A stretch of 64,000 nt of DNA from DASRHD01 sp035485575 (GTDB lineage: Bacteria; Verrucomicrobiota; Verrucomicrobiia; Opitutales; Opitutaceae): the NCBI GenBank assembly GCA_035485575.1, contig DATHNW010000030.1:1-64000 (forward strand). Direction: 5' to 3'. A model generated the notes under the pieces. That model worked only from the letters and a program-made list of their open reading frames with translations. It did not search any database and was not told where the DNA came from. Shown one piece after another: positions 8,704 through 18,959 of this stretch. The translations under genes were made by a program, and so were the position numbers. Position 1 is the stretch's first letter. Every line of letters starts with the position of its first letter.

Positions 8704-10557
8704 ATGTCGTCCATCAATCGGTTTCTCGTCGAAAACAACCTGCGGATTGCAGCCAATCCGTGTGTCAGCCCGGACTTCTGCCTGGACTGGCCGGGGCTGG
8801 TGAAAAAACTCCGTGCCGGTGATGCCGGCGTGAAGGCTTACGAGAAGAGCCGCTTCGGCACCAGGGCGGGCGAGTTCGTGCTGCTTGAGGACACGGCCAC
8901 CGGTGATTGCGCTTGGCGGCTGGCGGCGGAGGCGCCGCAACTGCTCGACGCCGGCGAGAAGCTCGATGCGAACGCGACGGCGTTTCCCGCCACCTGGGCG
9001 AATTTGCTGAAGCTGAAAAACCTCGCGCAGGAGCACGACGCGGGCGTGACGATTTTCCCCACGGCCGCGGAACGCCTCGGCCAGAGCACCCTCGGCATTG
9101 GCGCGCGTTTCACCACCTTGCACTGGCCGGCGGTCGACTGGGCCATGAGCGCGCTCGAATTTGGCGTGACGGCGAATCAAAATTCCATTCCGCGCGAACT
9201 CGTCTACGACGTGAATGCCATGCTCGCCGGCCAGCTCGACACCGTGCCGTTTCCGTTCATCGGCACCAATGTCCCCGAGGGCCACCAGGGCCAGAGCGTC
9301 GAGGGCATGAGCCACGGCTGCGTGCTCGCGAAGCTCAAGACCGGCTTCCACCACCGCCGCATCGCCTGGAGTTTCAATGCCGACCACCAGCCCATCGGCG
9401 GCAAATTCGACGCGCGCGAGGACGCGCTGGTGCAGGGCTGCGTGCTCGCCAGCTACATCACCTTTGATCTTTCACCGGAGCTCGCCCAGACCAAGGTGCC
9501 CGACGACGCGGCCGGCTGGGTGAAAACCAATGTGCCCGCGGAGCTCGTCACGACGGTGAAGTCGCGCGTCGCCGCCATCGGCGTCACGCTCCACGAGGCC
9601 GAGTTCGCCAAGCTTCTCGCCTACGTCTGGCCGGCGATGAAAAAAATGAAGCAGCGCGACGAGAAATACCGCGCCGCCCGGGAAAAGCTGTTCACTGCCG
9701 ACGTGGGCCGCGCCTATCTGCGCGAGCTTTCCATCGACGAGCTGCCCGGCCTGACCACGCCCGAGACCACCGCCATCATGTTCGCGCTCTGCGAGGCGCT
9801 CGGCATGAAGATCAATTTCATCGCCCCGGCGTTCGGCTTCCAGAAAAACATGCCGTACCCCGACAACGCCGCGTTGCGCGCCCTCATCGAGAAGCAGTGG
9901 GCCGTCTGCAAGCCGTTCGGCGCGAGCATCGGCTTCCACTCGGGCTCCGGCAAGTCGGCCGAGAATTACCAGGTGATGGGCGCGGTCACCGGCGCCCGCC
10001 TCGAGATCAAGACCAGCGGACGCTACACCTACGAGATGGGCCGGGCTCTTTCCTCCTCGAAAAACACGGCAGACCAGGTGCTCTGGCACGACTGGTACAA
10101 GTTCACTGTCGAGCTCGCGCTCAAGGGCGCGTTCAGCAGCGACGCCACCGAGCAGAAGATGGCTCGCACCTTCATCACCGACGCGCTGGGCAAGGCCGGC
10201 AAGCCCACCGACGTGTTTGCCGACGTCGCGGCCACGCGCAAGGCCGTCGAGGCCCTGCCGCCCAGCCCCGAGCACATGTTTTGGTTTGAGTACAATTTCC
10301 TGCATGTGCTGGCCGGCGGCGGTCAGGCCGAAAAAAGCGCGCTCGGCGACCATACGCCCGCCGGCTACCGGCAACGCGCGCGCTTCTACAGCATCAGCGA
10401 CGAAGGCCGGCTCAACTACGCGAAGAATGTCGCCAGCTATATTGTCTTTCTCGCCGAGAACACCGGCCTCGCCGCGAAGGAACGCTGTGCCGCCGCCCAG
10501 AGCCTGCTCAACCGCTACCAGACCATGGCGGAGTTTCTCGGGGATATTTCGAAATAA
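8704..10557 (+). CDS. tagaturonate epimerase family protein (UxaE-like)
   Basis: This 617-residue protein resembles the tagaturonate epimerase (UxaE-type) family, which interconverts D-tagaturonate and D-fructuronate in hexuronate breakdown. Supporting segments are HSGSGKSAENYQVMG near residue 420, followed by an ARLEIKTSGRYTYEMGRAL segment, and an N-terminal part with FPTAAERLGQSTLGIGARFT. It appears longer than the thermophilic enzymes I recall for this family. The frame opens at 8632, where an ATGA overlaps the stop of the coiled-coil gene. ATG 8704 looks better because it has GGATGG upstream and starts the conserved part. The family call comes from motif recognition by eye; substrate specificity is an inference. 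Confidence 0.55.
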   Translation: MSSINRFLVENNLRIAANPCVSPDFCLDWPGLVKKLRAGDAGVKAYEKSRFGTRAGEFVLLEDTATGDCAWRLAAEAPQLLDAGEKLDANATAFPATWANLLKLKNLAQEHDAGVTIFPTAAERLGQSTLGIGARFTTLHWPAVDWAMSALEFGVTANQNSIPRELVYDVNAMLAGQLDTVPFPFIGTNVPEGHQGQSVEGMSHGCVLAKLKTGFHHRRIAWSFNADHQPIGGKFDAREDALVQGCVLASYITFDLSPELAQTKVPDDAAGWVKTNVPAELVTTVKSRVAAIGVTLHEAEFAKLLAYVWPAMKKMKQRDEKYRAAREKLFTADVGRAYLRELSIDELPGLTTPETTAIMFALCEALGMKINFIAPAFGFQKNMPYPDNAALRALIEKQWAVCKPFGASIGFHSGSGKSAENYQVMGAVTGARLEIKTSGRYTYEMGRALSSSKNTADQVLWHDWYKFTVELALKGAFSSDATEQKMARTFITDALGKAGKPTDVFADVAATRKAVEALPPSPEHMFWFEYNFLHVLAGGGQAEKSALGDHTPAGYRQRARFYSISDEGRLNYAKNVASYIVFLAENTGLAAKERCAAAQSLLNRYQTMAEFLGDISK

Positions 10558-10628
10558 GGCCGGTTAGCTGATGGTGTCCGCGCCGCAGGCGCCTATTGCG
10601 TTCGGACTCTTTCCTCCCGCCAGCGCGG

Positions 10629-10916
10629 CTAGTGCGACGGGCGGAGGAAATGCACCACCACCGAGAGGATGAGCAGGATCACCGGCACGAGGATGGCCAG
10701 CATGAGAAACCAGTGGGGGATAAATTTCGTGGGCTTGGGCGATTCGGGCTTTTTCGCCGGCGCAACGATACCCACGGCCAGCAGGAACAGCAACAGGGTG
10801 AACACGGCGAAAAGCCAGCCGGCGCCGCCTTCCGCCGACCAGGTGATGACGGCCATGTAAGCCGCGGCGAGCCCCGCGAGGCCGAAGGCTCCGGCGAAAA
10901 TTCCTTTTGCCTTCAT
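10629..10916 (-). CDS. small three-span membrane protein
   Basis: This 95-residue protein has three predicted membrane segments, near residues 5-22, 28-48 and 68-90. A short Lys/Pro-rich loop (PAKKPESPKPTK) lies between the second and third. No family was recognised. ATG 10916 was chosen over an upstream in-frame start at 10958 because it is preceded by GGAA and removes a charged, non-membrane extension that would overlap lpd. It sits immediately downstream of lpd on the same strand, 38 bases after its stop, and may be co-transcribed with it. Confidence 0.65.
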   Translation of the reverse strand: MKAKGIFAGAFGLAGLAAAYMAVITWSAEGGAGWLFAVFTLLLFLLAVGIVAPAKKPESPKPTKFIPHWFLMLAILVPVILLILSVVVHFLRPSH

Positions 10917-10954
10917 CGTGGTTCCGGCTGGTTTCCGCCTGGCCGGGTAAATTC

Positions 10955-12349
10955 TCACAGCGCGTTCAATGCGCTCTTGCTGACGGCGAGGCCGGCTTCC
11001 TTCACCGCCTCGCTGAGCGTGGGGTGGGCGTGGATGGTGCGGCCGAGATCCTCGGCGCTGCCGCCATATTCCATGTGCGTGACGACTTCGCTGATGAGCT
11101 CGCCCGCGCTGCGGCCGAGGATTTGCGCGCCGAGAATTTTGTCCGTTTTGGCGTCGGCGATGATTTTCACGTAGCCGTCGGTGCCATCGGCGGCGATGGC
11201 GCGGCCGTTGGCGGCGAAATTGAATTTACCGATTTTCACGGCGATGTCCGCAGCTTTCGCGGCGTCCTCGCCGAGGCCGACGCTCGCGACTTCGGGATCG
11301 GTGTAGACGATGGCGGGCACGAGGTCCCAGTTGATGTGGCCGGCCTTGCCCGCGATCCACTCGGCCACCGCCACGCCATCCTCCTCGGCCTTGTGCGCGA
11401 GCATCGGGCCGGCCACGACATCGCCGATCGCCCAGATGCCCGCGACGTTGGTGCGGAGCTGGCCGTCCACTTTCACGCGCTTTTTGTCATCGAGCGCGAT
11501 GCCGGCCTTATCGAGTCCGAGACTGTCGGTGAACGGCCGGCGGCCGACGGCGACGAGCACCTTGTCGGCCGGAAACTCCAGCTTCTGGCCCTCGCGGGTC
11601 GCAGTGAGGACGCCCTGCTCGAAACCGGTGACTTTGGCGCCGGTCTCGATTTTCAGGCCCTGCTTTTGGAGGAGGCGGGTGAAATTGCGGACGATGTCGT
11701 CGTCATAGGTCGCGATGATCTTCGGCAGAAACTCTACGACGGTGACATCGCTGCCGAGGCGCGACCAGACCGAGCCGAGCTCGAGGCCGATGACGCCGCC
11801 GCCGACCACGACGAGCTTTTTCGGGACCGCGTCGAAGGCGATGGCCTCGTCGCTGGAAACGACGGTCTTACCGTCAAATTTGAGGAACGGCAACTCGACC
11901 GGCGCGGAGCCGGTGGCGATGACGATGTTTTTGGCCGTGAGCCGGGTGGTTTCCTTTTCGCCCTTCACCTCGATGGTGTTGGCCGAGACGAACGAGGCCG
12001 CGCCGGTGACCGCCGTGATCTTGCGCGCCTTGGTCAGCTGGGTGACGCCGCTGACGAGCCGGGCCACGACGTCGCTTTTCTTTTTCATCAGCACGGCGAG
12101 ATCGAGCGCGATGCCGGAGAGTTTCAGCCCGTGATCGGCGGCGTGTTTTTGGGCGAAGACCAGATGCTCGGACGAGGAGAGCAGGGCCTTGCTCGGGATG
12201 CAGCCGACATTGAGGCAGGTGCCGCCGAGCGTGGCGCGCTTTTCGACCAGCGCGATCTTGAGACCGAGTTGCGCGGCGCGGAAGGCGCAGGTGTAGCCGC
12301 CCGGGCCGGCGCCGATGATGATCAGGTCGAAAGAAGATTCAGGGGACAT
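10955..12349 (-). CDS. lpd: dihydrolipoyl dehydrogenase (E3)
   Basis: This 464-residue flavoprotein re-oxidises the lipoyl group of 2-oxoacid dehydrogenase complexes using NAD. The N-terminal FAD site reads IIGAGPGGYTCAFRAAQ, and the redox-active disulfide is in GGTCLNVGCIPSK. A second nucleotide-binding motif VVGGGVIGLELGSVW lies near residue 178, and the C-terminal HAHPTLSEA carries the catalytic histidine. ATG 12349 was preferred over the GTG at 12358. It is third in the order sucA-sucB-lpd, so it probably serves the 2-oxoglutarate dehydrogenase complex and perhaps others. Confidence 0.96.
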   Translation of the reverse strand: MSPESSFDLIIIGAGPGGYTCAFRAAQLGLKIALVEKRATLGGTCLNVGCIPSKALLSSSEHLVFAQKHAADHGLKLSGIALDLAVLMKKKSDVVARLVSGVTQLTKARKITAVTGAASFVSANTIEVKGEKETTRLTAKNIVIATGSAPVELPFLKFDGKTVVSSDEAIAFDAVPKKLVVVGGGVIGLELGSVWSRLGSDVTVVEFLPKIIATYDDDIVRNFTRLLQKQGLKIETGAKVTGFEQGVLTATREGQKLEFPADKVLVAVGRRPFTDSLGLDKAGIALDDKKRVKVDGQLRTNVAGIWAIGDVVAGPMLAHKAEEDGVAVAEWIAGKAGHINWDLVPAIVYTDPEVASVGLGEDAAKAADIAVKIGKFNFAANGRAIAADGTDGYVKIIADAKTDKILGAQILGRSAGELISEVVTHMEYGGSAEDLGRTIHAHPTLSEAVKEAGLAVSKSALNAL

Positions 12350-12363
12350 TTGAAGCACGAAGA

Positions 12364-12418
12364 CGCAAAGGCGTCGCGAAGGATTTTTCTCTGAACTTTG
12401 CGCCTTCGCGGCTTTGCG
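12364..12418. repeat. intergenic inverted repeat between sucB and lpd
   Basis: The arm CGCAAAGGCGTCGCGAAGG (12364-12382) pairs with CCTTCGCG plus CTTTGCG at 12402-12418, with a small offset. It looks like a dispersed palindromic element of the kind scattered in bacterial intergenic regions. It could also act as an mRNA hairpin affecting lpd expression. Confidence 0.55.
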
Positions 12419-12432
12419 CTTAAAGGTTTGGT

Positions 12433-13653
<1,221 letters not shown>

Positions 13654-13685
13654 GGATTTTTTAAAGCAAAGAGGCGCGGCCGGAA

Positions 13686-16469
13686 TCAAAGGCTGAAGGC
13701 GTCGTGGAGCAGGGCGGTGAGTTCGATCTTGTGCAGGGCGAGCGCCCCGACGGCGGGCGAGGAGGCGGCATCGCGGCCGGCGTAGGCGGGCTTGCGGCCG
13801 AAAATTTCCTCGAGCTGCGGGGCGATGAAGGACCATGCGCCCATATTCTGCGGCTCCTCCTGGCACCAGATGAGCCGGGCGCCATGGCCATAGGCGTCGG
13901 CGAGCTGGGAAAGGCGGTTGCGGTGGAGCGGATAGAGCTGCTCGACGCGCACGAGGGCGGTGTCGGTGATCTGGTTGCGCGCGCGATGGTCGGCGAGGTC
14001 GTAATAGACCTTGCCGGAGCAGAGGATGAGGCGCGCGGGCTTTTCCGGTGCGAGCGGGTCGTCGATGATTTCCTGGAAACCGCCACTGGTGAATTCGTCG
14101 ATTTTCGAGACCGCGGCCGGGTGGCGGAGGAGCGACTTGGGCGCCATGACGATGAGCGGCTTGTGGAAATCGCGCTTCGTCTGGCGTCGCAGGCAGTGGA
14201 AAAGGTTGGCCGGCGTGGTGAGGTTGACGACCTGCATGTTGTTCTCGGCACAGAGCTGGAGGAAGCGCTCAAGCCGCGCGGAACTGTGCTCGGGGCCCTG
14301 GCCCTCGTAGCCGTGGGGCAGGAGGAGGACGATGCCGCTCGTGCGCTGCCACTTCGACTCTCCGCTGGCGATGAACTGGTCGATGACGACCTGCGCGCCG
14401 TTGGCGAAGTCGCCGAACTGCGCCTCCCACAGGCAGAGCATCTCGGGATAATCGAGCGAGTAGCCGTAGTCGAAACCGAGCACGGCCGCCTCGGAGAGGA
14501 GCGAGTTGTAAACGCAGAAACGCGCCTGCCGTTCTTCGAGATTGTTCAGCGGCACGTAACTTTCCCGCGTATCCACGTCGTAGAGCACGGCATGGCGCTG
14601 CGAAAACGTGCCGCGTTCGCTGTCCTGGCCGCTGAGGCGCACGGGCGTGCCTTCCAGCAGAAGAGTGCCGAAGGCGAGCGCTTCGCCGAAGGCCCAGTCC
14701 ACCGGGCCGCCCTGCTGGTGGGCCTGGGCGCGCGTCTCGAGGAAGCGCTTGATCTTGGGGTTCAGCTTGAAATTGGTCGGCACGTGCGTGAGGCCCTGCA
14801 CGACCTTGGCCAGGAACTCGGGTGTGACGCCGGTCGGCACGGGCGAATGGTTGTAGTGCGGCTGGAAAACGGCGGTCGAGCCCTTGAAGGGGGTGAGCGG
14901 ATCAGCCTTCGCGCGCCGGGCGATTTTTTCGGCCTCGTGCGCCTTGGCCTTTTCCAGGTTGGCCTCGAGCGCGGCGGTGTACTCGGCCTTGATGGCATCG
15001 CCCTCGGCGGGCGTGAGGCTGCCCTCGGCGATGAGTTTTTCCGTGTAGATCGTGGAAACCTGCGGATGCGCGGCGATTTTCCGGTAGAGCGTGGGCTGGG
15101 TGAAGGCAGGCTCGTCGGATTCGTTGTGGCCGTGCTTGCGGTAGCAGTACATGTCGATGACAACGTCGCGCCGGAATTTTTCGCGGAAATCGAGTGCGAG
15201 CTGCGCGACCATGCAGACGGCCTCGGGGTCGTCGCCATTGACGTGGAATATCGGCGCCTCGATCATTTTCGCGACGTCGGTGCAGTAGCGGGTCGAGCGG
15301 GCGTCGCTGGGCAGGGTGGTGAAGCCAATCTGGTTGTTGATGACGATATGAAGCGTGCCGCCGGTGCGATAACCGGGGAGTTGCGAGAAATTGAGCGTCT
15401 CGGCCACGACGCCCTGGCCAGCGAAGGCTGCGTCGCCATGCGCGAGAAGCGGGAGCACCCGGCGGCGCTCGACGTCACCGCGCACGCGCTGGCGCGCGCG
15501 AACCTTGCCCTCGACAACGGGATTCACGATCTCGAGGTGGGAGGGATTGGCGGCGAGGCGCATCTCGACCTTCTTGCCACTCTTGGTCGTGAGAACGGCC
15601 TCGTAGCCCAGATGGTATTTCACATCGCCGTCGCCCGCGACGGCATCGGGTAGGTAGTTTTCCGAAAATTGCTCGAAGAGCTGGTCGAAGCTCTTCCGCA
15701 TGATGCTGGTGAGGACGTTGAGGCGGCCGCGGTGGGCCATGCCCATGACGATTTCCTCGACACCGACCTCAGGACAGTGCTCGACGACCGTGTCGAGCGC
15801 GGCGATGAACGTCTCGCTGCCTTCGAGCGAGAAGCGTTTTTGCCCGACGTATTTGGTGTGAAGGAATTTTTCAAAGAGCTCGGCCTTGTGGACGCGCCGG
15901 AGAATCTGGACTTTTTGCGGCTTGGTGAACTGCGGCTGGTTGTCCGTGGCCTCCATGTGCTGCTGGAGCCATTCGCGCGCATCGCCGTCCTGGATATGCA
16001 GGTATTCGACGCCAATGTGGCCGCAGTAGGTGCGGCGCAGCGTGGCCACGAGGTCGCCGAGCTTCATCTGGCCGCCGGATTTGAAATGGCCGATGTCGAA
16101 GCTTTCGTTGAGGTCGGCCTCGGTCAGGCCGAAATGCGCGATGTCGAGCTTCGGGTGCGGCGGTGGCGGATCGCTGAGGGGATCGAGGTCCGCTTGCAGG
16201 TGGCCGTGCGCCCGATGGGCGTTGATGAGGCGGTGGACCTGGGCCTGCTTCAGGCTGTCGAGGATGTTGACGCCAGCGGCGGCGGCGTGTTCGGCGATCG
16301 CGCCCGCGCCGTTGGTTCCGAAGGGGGTGGCGCCATTGCTGCCAAGGGCAAAGCCCTGGAAAAAGGCCCGCCAGGTCGGATCGACCGACTCGGGGTTTTC
16401 GAGCCAGGTGCGATAGGCGGCCTCAATGAGGTCGGCGTTCGCGCGGCTGGGAAACGAGAGGGAGTTCAT
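13686..16469 (-). CDS. sucA: 2-oxoglutarate dehydrogenase E1
   Basis: This 927-residue thiamine-diphosphate enzyme decarboxylates 2-oxoglutarate in the TCA cycle and passes succinyl groups to SucB. The N-terminus (NADLIEAAYRTWLENPESVD) is the E2-contacting segment typical of OdhA. HRGRLNVL, HGDAAFAGQGVVAETLN and the INNQIGFTT segment are the hallmark E1 motifs around the cofactor, and LLPHGYEGQGPEHSSARLER lies in the second half. ATG 16469 was selected because the upstream extension has no conserved sequence. It is the first gene of the sucA-sucB-lpd cluster. Confidence 0.96.
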   Translation of the reverse strand: MNSLSFPSRANADLIEAAYRTWLENPESVDPTWRAFFQGFALGSNGATPFGTNGAGAIAEHAAAAGVNILDSLKQAQVHRLINAHRAHGHLQADLDPLSDPPPPHPKLDIAHFGLTEADLNESFDIGHFKSGGQMKLGDLVATLRRTYCGHIGVEYLHIQDGDAREWLQQHMEATDNQPQFTKPQKVQILRRVHKAELFEKFLHTKYVGQKRFSLEGSETFIAALDTVVEHCPEVGVEEIVMGMAHRGRLNVLTSIMRKSFDQLFEQFSENYLPDAVAGDGDVKYHLGYEAVLTTKSGKKVEMRLAANPSHLEIVNPVVEGKVRARQRVRGDVERRRVLPLLAHGDAAFAGQGVVAETLNFSQLPGYRTGGTLHIVINNQIGFTTLPSDARSTRYCTDVAKMIEAPIFHVNGDDPEAVCMVAQLALDFREKFRRDVVIDMYCYRKHGHNESDEPAFTQPTLYRKIAAHPQVSTIYTEKLIAEGSLTPAEGDAIKAEYTAALEANLEKAKAHEAEKIARRAKADPLTPFKGSTAVFQPHYNHSPVPTGVTPEFLAKVVQGLTHVPTNFKLNPKIKRFLETRAQAHQQGGPVDWAFGEALAFGTLLLEGTPVRLSGQDSERGTFSQRHAVLYDVDTRESYVPLNNLEERQARFCVYNSLLSEAAVLGFDYGYSLDYPEMLCLWEAQFGDFANGAQVVIDQFIASGESKWQRTSGIVLLLPHGYEGQGPEHSSARLERFLQLCAENNMQVVNLTTPANLFHCLRRQTKRDFHKPLIVMAPKSLLRHPAAVSKIDEFTSGGFQEIIDDPLAPEKPARLILCSGKVYYDLADHRARNQITDTALVRVEQLYPLHRNRLSQLADAYGHGARLIWCQEEPQNMGAWSFIAPQLEEIFGRKPAYAGRDAASSPAVGALALHKIELTALLHDAFSL

Positions 16470-16661
16470 GGAAAAATGACGAGAAAAGCGCGCACGCGAA
16501 AAACGGCATGGAGCCGTCGTCCACAAGGCGCGCTATGGGAAGAGGTTTGGACAGTAGAGAACAACACACCATAGCCCAGCTTACAAGAAAATCGAGACCC
16601 GGCTGCACTTATTCACACTCGCTTAAGCAGCGCATGCACGCCATGAGTTTACGTGCTAACC

Positions 16662-16898
16662 ATGGACACCGAAATTCGTGATGCGCTCCTTGCTTTGCAC
16701 GCCGCCATCCCGCGGGCGGATGGGGCGGCCATTTCCGCGCAAACGGCGCGTCTGGATGACCTGCTCGCGCAAAGCCGCGGGACGCTGCATCCGCAACTCG
16801 CCCATTTTCTGGAGCGCCGCAGCTATGCGAAGGCGCTGGCCTGGCTGGGCGGCGAAACGCCGGCCGCCGGCACGTGCAGTCCCCGCCAGAAAGTGTGA
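16662..16898 (+). CDS. short hypothetical protein upstream of the SUI1 factor
   Basis: This 78-residue alpha-helical protein has no recognised family. ATG 16662 was chosen; an in-frame GTG lies nine bases upstream. Its stop codon overlaps the GTG at 16895, the likely start of the SUI1-type gene, in a GTGA arrangement that suggests translational coupling. Codon use matches the neighbours, which supports a real gene. Confidence 0.65.
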   Translation: MDTEIRDALLALHAAIPRADGAAISAQTARLDDLLAQSRGTLHPQLAHFLERRSYAKALAWLGGETPAAGTCSPRQKV

Positions 16899-17281
16899 GC
16901 CAGGCTGGAAAAATTCCCACCGGCGGCGGTCAGCCGCTCGGGCAAAATCCGTTTGCGGCGTTGAGCGGCGCGAAGTTGTCGGCTGTACCCGCGAATCTGC
17001 CGGCCAAAGCGCCCAAGCCGGCTGTGCCCGAAAAAAATCGCGGACGCGTGGATATTGTCCGTGAAACGAACGGTCGTGGCGGCAAGACTGTGACGGTCGT
17101 GACCGGCTTCATGGGCATTGGTTTGCCGGAGAAGGAGGCGCTCGCCAAAAAAATGCGCGGAGCTTGCGGCTGCGGCGGCACGGTCAAGGACGGCCGGATC
17201 GAAATTCAGGGCGACCAGCGCGAGACGATCGCGAAGATCCTGGCCGAGGCCGGCTTCAAGCCGGTGTTTGCGGGTGGGTGA
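16895..17281 (+). CDS. SUI1 / eIF1-family translation initiation factor homologue (YciH-like)
   Basis: This protein of about 128 residues has a disordered Pro/Gly/Ala N-terminus and a C-terminal SUI1 domain. The domain shows RETNGRGGKTVTVVTGF, MRGACGCGGTVKDGRIEIQGD and ILAEAGFKPV, the typical eIF1/YciH pattern. Such proteins bind the small ribosomal subunit and are thought to tune initiation accuracy in bacteria. GTG 16895 overlaps the upstream stop; GTG 16874 is an alternative that adds seven residues. It converges with metF, ending 9 bases from its stop. Confidence 0.9.
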   Translation: MSQAGKIPTGGGQPLGQNPFAALSGAKLSAVPANLPAKAPKPAVPEKNRGRVDIVRETNGRGGKTVTVVTGFMGIGLPEKEALAKKMRGACGCGGTVKDGRIEIQGDQRETIAKILAEAGFKPVFAGG

Positions 17282-17290
17282 GCCAACAAA

Positions 17291-18169
17291 TCACGCCGCC
17301 AGACCAGCCGCCAGTGCCAGCGCACTTTTGGCGCGATTGAGAATATAGAGGTGATAACCCGGCGCGCCGTGCGCGAGGAGGTCGCGGATTTGCGTGAGCG
17401 CCCATTCGAGGCCGAGGGCCTCGACGATTTCCGGTTGTTCGCCGGCTGCTTCGAGGCGGGTGAGCAACTTGGCGGGCAGGGCCGCGCCGCAGAGCGCGGT
17501 GATGCGCTGGATCTGCTTGAGCGAGAGCACGGGCATGATGCCGGGTACGATGGGCACGGTGATGCCGGCCGCGCGGCATTTATCGACGAAGCGGTAGAAG
17601 AAATCGTTTTCGAAAAAAAGCTGGGTGGTGATGAACGCCGCGCCGGCGTCGACCTTGCGCTTCAGGTTGGCCAAGTCGGCCTCCAGGCTGGGCGCCTCGG
17701 GATGCTTTTCCGGATAACCGGCGACACCGAGGCAGAAATCGGCATGGCGCGCCTTGAGCAGGGTGACGAGGTCGGTGGCGTAACGCAGGCCGTCGGGCGC
17801 GGGCGTGAAAGTGGCCGCGCCCTTGGGCGGGTCGCCGCGCAGGGTCATGATATTGCGAAAGCCGCCGGTGTGGAGGCGGTCGGCGATGGCGTCCAGTTCG
17901 GCGTGCGAATGGCCGACGCACGTGAGATGGGGCATGACGGTGAAGCCGAGTTCATCCTTGAGCAGGGCGCTGACCTGCGCGGTGCGCTCACGCGTGCTGC
18001 CGCCGGCGCCATAGGTCACGGACACAAAATCGGGTGCGATGCGCTGGAGCGCGATGGCGGTCTGCCGCAAAGCCTCGACGCCGGCGTCGTCCTTCGGCGG
18101 AAAAAATTCCAACGAACGCAGCGGGCGTTGCTGCGCGAAGAGGGTGGAGATGGACCGGTCGGCTGTCAT
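17291..18169 (-). CDS. metF: methylenetetrahydrofolate reductase
   Basis: This 292-residue enzyme reduces 5,10-methylene-THF to 5-methyl-THF for methionine synthesis. Near the N-terminus is LEFFPPKDD with the catalytic glutamate, followed by FVSVTYGAGGSTRERT. MPHLTCVGHS, IMTLRGDPP and FITTQLFFENDFF are the other family signatures, and the length matches MetF. No methionine-related riboswitch could be recognised upstream, though a short inverted repeat (ACGCAT...ATGCGT) lies near 18180-18203. Confidence 0.95.
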   Translation of the reverse strand: MTADRSISTLFAQQRPLRSLEFFPPKDDAGVEALRQTAIALQRIAPDFVSVTYGAGGSTRERTAQVSALLKDELGFTVMPHLTCVGHSHAELDAIADRLHTGGFRNIMTLRGDPPKGAATFTPAPDGLRYATDLVTLLKARHADFCLGVAGYPEKHPEAPSLEADLANLKRKVDAGAAFITTQLFFENDFFYRFVDKCRAAGITVPIVPGIMPVLSLKQIQRITALCGAALPAKLLTRLEAAGEQPEIVEALGLEWALTQIRDLLAHGAPGYHLYILNRAKSALALAAGLAA

Positions 18170-18364
18170 TGACGTATCAACGCATACGGATTTGTTGATG
18201 CGTGTAAAGAGAAGAATGGCCGGATGGCCGTACGTCTTGTTCCGGTTTCAATAGTCGCATGGAATTCACGCCTTCCTAAGAACCTATCTGCAAGAGTACG
18301 AAAGCCCTTGGTCAATCGATCATTGAAGATTGTGATCGGTCGTGTGTCGCTCTCACAATGAGGC

Positions 18365-18892
18365 ATGAAAAGCAAAGAAAGCGCGTCTACAAAGAACCCT
18401 GATCCAACCCATTTGGAGTGGCTTGTCGAAAATCGAGCGGCAAACCAGCTCGTATCCGTAAAACTGTATAAATCGCTTAATGAGCATCCCGACCAATTTA
18501 AGAATAAGGAATTTGGAATAGACGCGCAGATGTTGATAGCAGTATCCTTTTCTCTCTGGCGTTCGGCATTTCTTTCGGACAAGACGGGCTATCTGGAAGA
18601 TACGAACGAAGGCGCGGAGTGGTTTTTAGGGGAAATGCTTCTAAATAATGCCATTACTTATGTCCAAGATAGAAAGGCCAAGGACTGGACGTTTAATTAT
18701 TATGCGAGCAATGCGCGATATAGGCTCGACGAATATTCTGAGCGGCATCCTGATTTTGATATAGATCAGTTTTTTGTGCCAAAACAGAAGCGAACCCCTA
18801 AAATTCGATGGAAGAACTTGCACAATGCTTTTGAAAAGGCAGTTGAGCACTTCGGAGGCAGGTTGAAACGAGCAGCTAAAAATTCAGATTGA
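18365..18892 (+). CDS. hypothetical protein of atypical, low-GC composition
   Basis: This 175-residue soluble protein was not recognised. It is rich in aromatic residues and Lys/Asn, for example KDWTFNYYASNARYRLDEY around 120. It has no signal peptide or membrane segment, and no known motif was seen. Its base composition and codon use are clearly more AT-rich than all neighbours, which suggests recent horizontal acquisition. It stands alone between metF and the fsr-like gene and has its own terminator. Confidence 0.75.
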   Translation: MKSKESASTKNPDPTHLEWLVENRAANQLVSVKLYKSLNEHPDQFKNKEFGIDAQMLIAVSFSLWRSAFLSDKTGYLEDTNEGAEWFLGEMLLNNAITYVQDRKAKDWTFNYYASNARYRLDEYSERHPDFDIDQFFVPKQKRTPKIRWKNLHNAFEKAVEHFGGRLKRAAKNSD

Positions 18893-18922
18893 GACCGTGC
18901 CCAACGATTAGTTGACGAATCG

Positions 18923-18959
18923 AGTCCCCGGCCCGAGGTCGGTCAGGCGGGGCTTTTTC
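18923..18959 (+). terminator. terminator of the low-GC orphan gene
   Basis: AG(T)CCCCG at 18923-18930 pairs with CGGGGCT at 18948-18954, and a TTTTT run follows on the plus strand. It overlaps the last codons of the convergent fsr-like gene. Confidence 0.6.

Noticed and set aside
13704..15653. 649-codon plus-strand ORF
   Set aside because: Lies entirely opposite sucA, which has clear family motifs.
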